Source: Arachidicoccus sp. BS20
GTDB taxonomy: Bacteria > Bacteroidota > Bacteroidia > Chitinophagales > Chitinophagaceae
Direction: 5' to 3'
Length of the DNA stretch: 64,000 nucleotides
NCBI RefSeq assembly: GCF_001659705.1
Contig: NZ_CP015971.1
Location: forward strand, 2,545,029 to 2,609,028
Position numbers and translations under genes: made by a program. Below are positions 59,295 to 64,000 of the stretch, piece by piece (within the stretch, counting starts at the first letter, position 1; each line of letters begins with the position of its first letter). The notes under the pieces were generated by a model. It saw only the letters and a program-made list of their open reading frames with translations, was not told the origin of the DNA and made no database searches.

Positions 59295-60404
59295 ATGAAA
59301 CAAATGAAAAAGAATTTATTATCAGCTATTTTATTATCAGCAACGGTGCTTATAGGACTTAGCTCTTGCTCAAAAGACGATAACAACAACAATAATACAA
59401 GTAACAATATTGAGCAAACCACAGATGCGGCATTGAGCGACTTTGTGAATGTTTTGGGCGAACCTTTATACGCCGATTTTGTTACAAAAGCAACAACATT
59501 AAACACCGCTGTTCAAACTTTGAAGGCAAACCCGACCGCAGCTAATCAAACTGCTGCACAAAACGCATGGCGCGATGTACGTGTAACTTGGGAACAAAGC
59601 GAAGGTTTTTTGATTGGACCTGTTGAAGATGATAACTATGACCCATATATGGATACTTGGCCTACCGATAAAAACCAGATGAACCAACTTTTGGCAGGAA
59701 CACAAACGTTGAATGTAGAGTACCTTGAGTCGGAAACCTCTGATGCGGAATTAACATTGCGCGGATTCCACCCGTTGGAATACTTGCTTTGGGGGGAATT
59801 TGACCCTGCAGATTATACTTCAAGACAAAAAGATTACATGGCTGCTTTAGCACAGGATATTTTAAACAATACAAAAGCGCTACAAAGCAGCTGGACAACC
59901 GGCGGATTTGCCAACGAAATTACCGGCGCAGGACAGACAGGAAGCCGCTATACAAGCAAAGAAGATGCTTTAGAAGCAATTGCCAATGCGCTGATTGATA
60001 TTTGTAACGAAGTAGGTGAAACCAAAATGCCTACACCATTTGGCAACACACAAGCCGACGCAGACTCTACACAAGCAGAATCGCCTTATTCTCACAATTC
60101 CATTATCGATTTTAAAAACAATATACAAGGTGCCTATAACACCTACATTTGCAGCTACGGCGGAAAAACGGGAACAAGTTTAAGTTCATTGGTACAAATA
60201 AATAATAAGAATTTGGACAATCAGCTTAAAAACGCATTTACCAATGCAATAGCAGCTTTTGACGGTTTTGGAAACTATACTTTTGAACAGGCAATTTATA
60301 CACAACGCCCTATTGTGCAAAATGTAATAGACCAGATTACTGCCTTAAAAACAACAGTTGAAGATGGTTTGATTCCATACATTCAACAATACATAAAAAA
60401 TTAA
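59295..60404 (+). CDS. Imelysin-family (IrpA/EfeO-type M75) lipoprotein
   Basis: A 369-residue lipoprotein (lipobox GLSSC) followed by an Asn/Asp-rich linker and an imelysin domain (about 40-360). The family motif GxHxxE appears as GFHPLEYLLWG (H159, E162), and VRVTWEQSEGFLIGP and MDTWPTD match the imelysin N-terminal repeat. Imelysin proteins bind iron or other metals in the periplasm and are often iron-regulated; they are not active peptidases. It starts 8 bp after the Rieske gene and precedes a di-heme oxidoreductase gene, a pairing seen in other bacteria. Confidence 0.92.
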   Translation: MKQMKKNLLSAILLSATVLIGLSSCSKDDNNNNNTSNNIEQTTDAALSDFVNVLGEPLYADFVTKATTLNTAVQTLKANPTAANQTAAQNAWRDVRVTWEQSEGFLIGPVEDDNYDPYMDTWPTDKNQMNQLLAGTQTLNVEYLESETSDAELTLRGFHPLEYLLWGEFDPADYTSRQKDYMAALAQDILNNTKALQSSWTTGGFANEITGAGQTGSRYTSKEDALEAIANALIDICNEVGETKMPTPFGNTQADADSTQAESPYSHNSIIDFKNNIQGAYNTYICSYGGKTGTSLSSLVQINNKNLDNQLKNAFTNAIAAFDGFGNYTFEQAIYTQRPIVQNVIDQITALKTTVEDGLIPYIQQYIKN

Positions 60405-60432
60405 TTTTCTGATTTTTTTCCTTCAGAAAATT
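60403..60432 (+). terminator. Stem-loop just after imelysin stop (weak terminator)
   Basis: A 10-bp stem (AATTTTCTGA at 60403-60412, TCAGAAAATT at 60423-60432) with a T-rich loop. No T-run follows, so termination is uncertain. Confidence 0.4.
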
Positions 60433-60449
60433 ATGAGATTCAATATTTA

Positions 60450-60490
60450 AGAGGTTGCCTGTCAAGTCGGGCAATCTCTTTGAAGTTTTA
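60450..60490 (+). terminator. Stem-loop between imelysin and di-heme oxidoreductase genes
   Basis: A 10-bp stem (AGAGGTTGCC at 60450-60459, GGCAATCTCT at 60470-60479; one G-U pair) followed by TTGAAGTTTT. It probably terminates part of the transcripts coming from the imelysin gene. Confidence 0.55.
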
Positions 60491-60506
60491 AAACTATTCA
60501 AACGAG

Positions 60507-61877
60507 ATGAAGAAATTCTATGTGATGTGCGTTATCGGGATGATAATTCTTGCAGGAACATTCTGCCGTAAGGCACAGAATTTTCCTGAATCGGATTATA
60601 ACACACAACTATCAGGCGGAGCAGCTACAACATTTTTGTCCAATTCGCAAGCATTTGGCGAAGCGATTGATGGCTTAACCTCTTGGGATGCTTTCGTTCA
60701 TAGTGTGGGAGACGATATTTTTAGTCAAACTTTTGTGTCCAATCCTGCGCCGCATTTCGGCGGACTTGGACCCATTTATAACAATGTGTCCTGTGTGTCC
60801 TGTCATCATAATGATGGCAAAGGAACACCTACATTGGGAACAGTAACTTCATCTTTGCTCACACGAATCAGTATTCCCGGGACTGACGAACACGGCGGAC
60901 CATTAGCCGCTCCGGGCTTCGGGTTGCAGTTGCAGGACAAATCGAACAATGGTGCACCGGAAGTAAAAGTAAACATCAGTTACACAGAAATTCCATTCAC
61001 ATTTCCGGACGGAGAAACAGCATCTTTAAGAAAGCCCACATACACCGTTACAAGTCCGTACACGGCATTGCCCGCAGGGTATATGATTTCTATAAGGCTG
61101 GCGCCACCTGTATTCGGACTTGGACTGCTGGAACTCATTCCCGAAACAACCATTCTTGCCAATGCCGACCCCAACGACGCCAACGGAGACGGTATCAGCG
61201 GCAAGGCAAACTATGTGTACAACCCGGTAACCAATAAAACAGAACTGGGCAGATTCGGCTTGAAATCCAATACGCCAACCGTTCAAATTCAGGTAGCATC
61301 TGCATTTCAGCAAGATATGGGTATTACAAGTTCCATTTTCCCACAAGAAAGTTCTTATGAACAACCGCAATACGATGGTCTAAGTGATGACCCGGAAATA
61401 ACAGACAGTCTTTTAAACGCAACAGTTTTCTACGCACGCACACTTGCTGTGCCTGCACGCAGAAATGTGAACGATAGTGTATGCTTGCATGGCGAAAGAA
61501 TATTTAAACAAACCGGTTGTGCAAATTGCCACTTGCCGAGCGTGAGAACGGGCGTAGATGTTCGTTTACCAATGTTGAGCAACCAATTAATTCATCCTTA
61601 TACCGATTTGTTGCTGCATGATATGGGCGACGGTTTAGCCGATGGAAGACCCGATTATCTGGCAACAGGAAATGAATGGCGCACCATGCCTTTGTGGGGA
61701 ATTGGACTGTTTGGGAAAACAAACGGAACACCATATTATTTGCACGACGGTCGCGCAAGAACAATTACAGAAGCCATTCTTTGGCACGGCGGCGAAGCAC
61801 AAAAAGCAAGAGATAATTTTGTGCAGCTTTCAAAAAGCGATAGAGCTGCACTGCTGAAATTTTTAAACTCATTATAA
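60507..61877 (+). CDS. Di-heme oxidoreductase (DUF1111, thiol-oxidoreductase-like cytochrome c)
   Basis: A 456-residue secreted cytochrome of the DHOR/DUF1111 family. Two heme c sites are seen: CVSCH (C96, C99, H100) and CANCH (C338, C341, H342), and the family segments LGPIYNNVSCVSCHHNDG and PLWGIGLFGKTNG are intact. The N-terminus (IGMIILAGTFC) can act as a lipoprotein signal. Members are thought to move electrons in the periplasm and are frequently found next to imelysin genes in metal-uptake clusters. It is the last gene of the cluster and ends at a very strong terminator. Confidence 0.92.
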   Translation: MKKFYVMCVIGMIILAGTFCRKAQNFPESDYNTQLSGGAATTFLSNSQAFGEAIDGLTSWDAFVHSVGDDIFSQTFVSNPAPHFGGLGPIYNNVSCVSCHHNDGKGTPTLGTVTSSLLTRISIPGTDEHGGPLAAPGFGLQLQDKSNNGAPEVKVNISYTEIPFTFPDGETASLRKPTYTVTSPYTALPAGYMISIRLAPPVFGLGLLELIPETTILANADPNDANGDGISGKANYVYNPVTNKTELGRFGLKSNTPTVQIQVASAFQQDMGITSSIFPQESSYEQPQYDGLSDDPEITDSLLNATVFYARTLAVPARRNVNDSVCLHGERIFKQTGCANCHLPSVRTGVDVRLPMLSNQLIHPYTDLLLHDMGDGLADGRPDYLATGNEWRTMPLWGIGLFGKTNGTPYYLHDGRARTITEAILWHGGEAQKARDNFVQLSKSDRAALLKFLNSL

Positions 61878-61926
61878 AACAAAAAGCCCCTGCCGTTTAA
61901 ACGAAACGGCAGGGGCTTTTTGTTTT
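61876..61926. terminator. Very strong bidirectional terminator
   Basis: A perfect 23-bp stem (arms 61876-61898 and 61904-61926, core GCCCCTGCCGTTT/AAACGGCAGGGGC) with a 5-nt loop and A/T runs at both ends. It serves both the di-heme oxidoreductase (+) and purK (-); its right end reaches into the purK stop codon. Confidence 0.95.
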
Positions 61927-63046
61927 ACGCAATCACTTTCAGTATATTCTTGATTTTATTCGCTTTGAAAATAAGTTCCTGCGGCTCGTTGCTGAGAATG
62001 GTTACATGTCCCATTTTACGTCCCGGTTTGGTATGTGTTTTTCCGTAAAGATGCAAAAACACGTTGTCCATTTTCAACACTTCGTCCAAGCCTTCGTATT
62101 TGGCTTCGCCGGAAAACCCATCCGCACCAAGAATGTTTACAATGGATGACGGAATAATCGGTTTGGTATTTCCCAAAGGATATTGCAGCATAATTCGCCA
62201 AAGCATATCGTACTGGCTGCAATAGTTTGCTTCAATAGTATGATGTCCGCTATTGTGTACACGCGGCGCAGTTTCATTTACCCACACATCATTACTCCTG
62301 TCTACAAAAAGCTCCACGGCAAACAGTCCCGGACTTTGCAAGCCTTCCACTACTTTTTGTGCCATAGCTTCGGCTTTCCACAAAATCTGCTCCCCGATGC
62401 GTGCCGGCGAAATCTGAAAGTCCAATAGGTTTAACTTGGAGTCAAACAGCATTTCCGTTGCCGGGAAAACGGCGAGGTCCCCACTATCGCTTTTGGCAAC
62501 AATTACGGCAATTTCTTTTTGTATTTCTATCATTTTTTCCAAAACGGCAGGTGCATCAAAACCTCTGTCAATATCGGCTTTCGAGCGAATTACTTCTACG
62601 CCTTTGCCATCGTAGCCGCCTTCGCCGAGCTTGTGAACGGCAGGTAAAAAACCTTCCTGTTTTGCTAATTCTTCTTTGCTGTTTGTAACAATAAACTCGG
62701 GCGATGGAATTCCATTGCTTTTATAAAACTCTTTCTGTACAATTTTATTTTTAATGGTGCGGATAGCCGAAGGCTTCGGATATACGCGCACGCCTTGCTG
62801 TTCCAACGTTTCCAGCGCATCTACATTTACCGATTCGATTTCGATGGTAATGGCATCCAAGCCTTTGCCGAAATTTACGACATCATCATAATTGCGAATA
62901 TCGCCCTTCACGAAGTGATGACAAAGATGCGCCGCAGGACAGTTTTCATCATTCTCCAACACATAAGTTTCCACTACATAATTTGCCGAAGCCTGCAACA
63001 ACATTCTGCCCAACTGCCCACCGCCAAGTATCCCTATTTTTTGCAT
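61925..63046 (-). CDS. purK: N5-carboxyaminoimidazole ribonucleotide synthase
   Basis: A 373-residue ATP-grasp enzyme that carboxylates AIR with bicarbonate in purine synthesis. N-terminal nucleotide motif GILGGGQLGRM (4-14), ATP-grasp region KLGEGGYDGKGVEVI, and the metal/carboxylate site FAVELFVDRSNDVWVNETAPRVHNSGHHTIEA (in part NETAPRVHNSGH). Length is normal. The partner purE is not adjacent. The gene is single and divergent from the GGGP synthase gene. Confidence 0.97.
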   Translation of the reverse strand: MQKIGILGGGQLGRMLLQASANYVVETYVLENDENCPAAHLCHHFVKGDIRNYDDVVNFGKGLDAITIEIESVNVDALETLEQQGVRVYPKPSAIRTIKNKIVQKEFYKSNGIPSPEFIVTNSKEELAKQEGFLPAVHKLGEGGYDGKGVEVIRSKADIDRGFDAPAVLEKMIEIQKEIAVIVAKSDSGDLAVFPATEMLFDSKLNLLDFQISPARIGEQILWKAEAMAQKVVEGLQSPGLFAVELFVDRSNDVWVNETAPRVHNSGHHTIEANYCSQYDMLWRIMLQYPLGNTKPIIPSSIVNILGADGFSGEAKYEGLDEVLKMDNVFLHLYGKTHTKPGRKMGHVTILSNEPQELIFKANKIKNILKVIA

Positions 63047-63178
63047 ATATAATTTTTATGAATCGTTCAAAATTAGTGATTGAAGTCCAATAAAGACATA
63101 GTTTTTATTTTTATGTTTAAGTTGTTTTCCGCATTTTTGCATACGCCTTGAAAAATATTCATTACAAAACTTTTTTCG

Positions 63179-63919
63179 ATGAAGCAACACATTTATCAGC
63201 AATTAGCGGAGCGCAAAAAATCTAAGCGAAAATCTTTTGCTGTGTTGATAGACCCCGACAAAATCAATAATACCCAAATCGACAAAATGGTAGCGCTCTC
63301 TATCGATGCCAAAGTGGACTATTTTTTTGTAGGCGGCAGCTTGGTTGTCATCAATAAAACAGATGATATTATTCAGCAAATAAAATCGAGCTGCGATATT
63401 CCCGTAGTACTGTTTCCCGGCGCGCCGTCTCAGGTTTCGCGCTATGCCGATGCACTGTTGTTTCTCTCGCTGATTTCGGGGCGTAATCCTGAATTGCTGA
63501 TAGGTCAGCACGTCATTAGCGCACCTATGATTAAACAAAGCGGGCTGGAAGTAATTCCTACAGGCTATATGGTCATTGACGGCGGTGCACCTACTTCCGT
63601 TTCGTACATAGCAAATACTTCTCCTATTCCCGCAGATAAAAATGATATTGCCATGTGTACGGCAATTGCGGGAGAAATGCTTGGTTTGAAACTGATTTAT
63701 ATGGATGCCGGCAGTGGCGCAAAAAATCCTGTGAACGAAAACATGATTACGCGCGTGGCACAAAATATTGATGCACCTTTAATTGTCGGCGGCGGCATTC
63801 TCACACCCGAAAAAGCATTGGCAAACTGTAATGCCGGTGCAGATGTAATTGTTGTAGGCAATGCCATTGAAAAAGATGCAAGCCTGATTAAAGAAATCGG
63901 CAATGCGGTGCATTCGTAA
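63179..63919 (+). CDS. Geranylgeranylglyceryl/heptaprenylglyceryl phosphate synthase family
   Basis: A 246-residue TIM-barrel prenyltransferase of the GGGPS/PcrB family, which joins glycerol 1-phosphate to a polyprenyl diphosphate. Phosphate and metal motifs are VLIDPDK (22-28), FVGGSLV, FPGAPSQVS, PTGYMVIDGG, YMDAGSGA and VGGGILTPEKA, with VGNAIEKD near the end. This ether-lipid enzyme type is best known from archaea; a bacterial group II exists in Bacteroidota and this sequence fits it. Chain length and cellular purpose are unclear. No G1P dehydrogenase gene is adjacent. Confidence 0.9.
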   Translation: MKQHIYQQLAERKKSKRKSFAVLIDPDKINNTQIDKMVALSIDAKVDYFFVGGSLVVINKTDDIIQQIKSSCDIPVVLFPGAPSQVSRYADALLFLSLISGRNPELLIGQHVISAPMIKQSGLEVIPTGYMVIDGGAPTSVSYIANTSPIPADKNDIAMCTAIAGEMLGLKLIYMDAGSGAKNPVNENMITRVAQNIDAPLIVGGGILTPEKALANCNAGADVIVVGNAIEKDASLIKEIGNAVHS

Positions 63920-63923
63920 ACAA

Positions 63924-64000
63924 TTACAAATCGCCCAGTTGCGGTCTTAGAACAATATCTTCCATAACAGCCTGCGGCGAAAGATATGCTGCCGCATGAA
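63924..64000 (-). CDS. C-terminal end of a minus-strand gene, possibly an SDR-family oxidoreductase (continues past window)
   Basis: The minus strand is open from the window edge to a TAA at 63926-63924 and encodes HAAAYLSPQAVMEDIVLRPQLGDL at its end (the last residues are IVLRPQLGDL). The ending PxxV-xDIVLRPQ resembles the C-terminus of short-chain dehydrogenases of the YdfG type, but only 25 codons are seen, so the family call is tentative. It is convergent with the GGGP synthase gene, 4 bp away. Confidence 0.5.
   Translation of the reverse strand, partial: HAAAYLSPQAVMEDIVLRPQLGDL

Noticed and set aside
1-64000. CRISPR arrays, tRNA/rRNA genes, prophage or IS elements
   Set aside because: No regularly spaced direct repeats of CRISPR type, no cloverleaf-like tRNA sequence and no transposase or integrase reading frame were seen.

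Overview
The window is chromosomal DNA of a Bacteroidota bacterium, most likely a member of the Chitinophagaceae; the genus cannot be fixed by reading alone. The evidence is a complete SusC/SusD/SusE starch locus, many TonB-dependent receptors with carboxypeptidase-regulatory-like domains, Bacteroidota-only families (DUF4421, DUF4251, DUF5689, DUF5808), promoters with a TAnnTTTG -7 box, weak Shine-Dalgarno sites and a bacterial GGGP synthase. No tRNA, rRNA, CRISPR array, prophage or intact insertion sequence was seen.

Region 1 (1-9385, + strand) is a central-carbon and energy module: the end of a plasma-membrane type H+-ATPase, a GIY-YIG nuclease gene framed by inverted REP-like repeats, alpha-glucan phosphorylase, acetate kinase, a CopB-type copper ATPase and phosphoketolase. 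Glucan phosphorolysis followed by the phosphoketolase/acetate kinase bypass would yield acetate and ATP.

Region 2 (9400-22262) holds three TonB-dependent receptors. The first has a four-hairpin repeat cluster inside its signal-peptide coding region. Next come a small XRE regulator and a SASA-type esterase, divergent around a perfect 34-bp palindrome. Then comes a minus-strand operon (receptor, beta-helix lipoprotein, MINPP-type histidine phosphatase) whose upstream region carries four 11-bp repeats resembling a PhoB-type array. A second receptor is divergent from it, and a DUF4421 protein follows.

Region 3 (22263-36575, + strand) is a starch/maltodextrin utilization locus: susC, susD and a SusE-like protein behind a LacI-type operator, then a GH31 alpha-glucosidase, a GH13 neopullulanase-like enzyme, an SLC45-type sugar/H+ symporter and a lipoprotein GH13 amylase with an altered active-site motif. 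Together these would bind, cut, import and hydrolyse starch. The product could join the glycogen/phosphoketolase route of region 1.

Region 4 (36707-49944) is mostly housekeeping: a small secreted protein, a TPR/PstS-like/membrane-protein trio, hemL, small conserved proteins, an M1 peptidase with a CPBP protease, a GNAT enzyme, acpP-fabF-rnc and purA. Region 5 (50035-56653) is a putative extracellular nuclease system (DUF5689 lipoprotein, receptor, secreted EEP nuclease). Two of its genes share a nearly identical 5' leader. Region 6 (56776-61877) has a Nfu-type Fe-S protein and a porin/Rieske/imelysin/di-heme oxidoreductase cluster that looks like a metal-handling system. The window ends with purK, GGGP synthase and the 3' end of a minus-strand gene.
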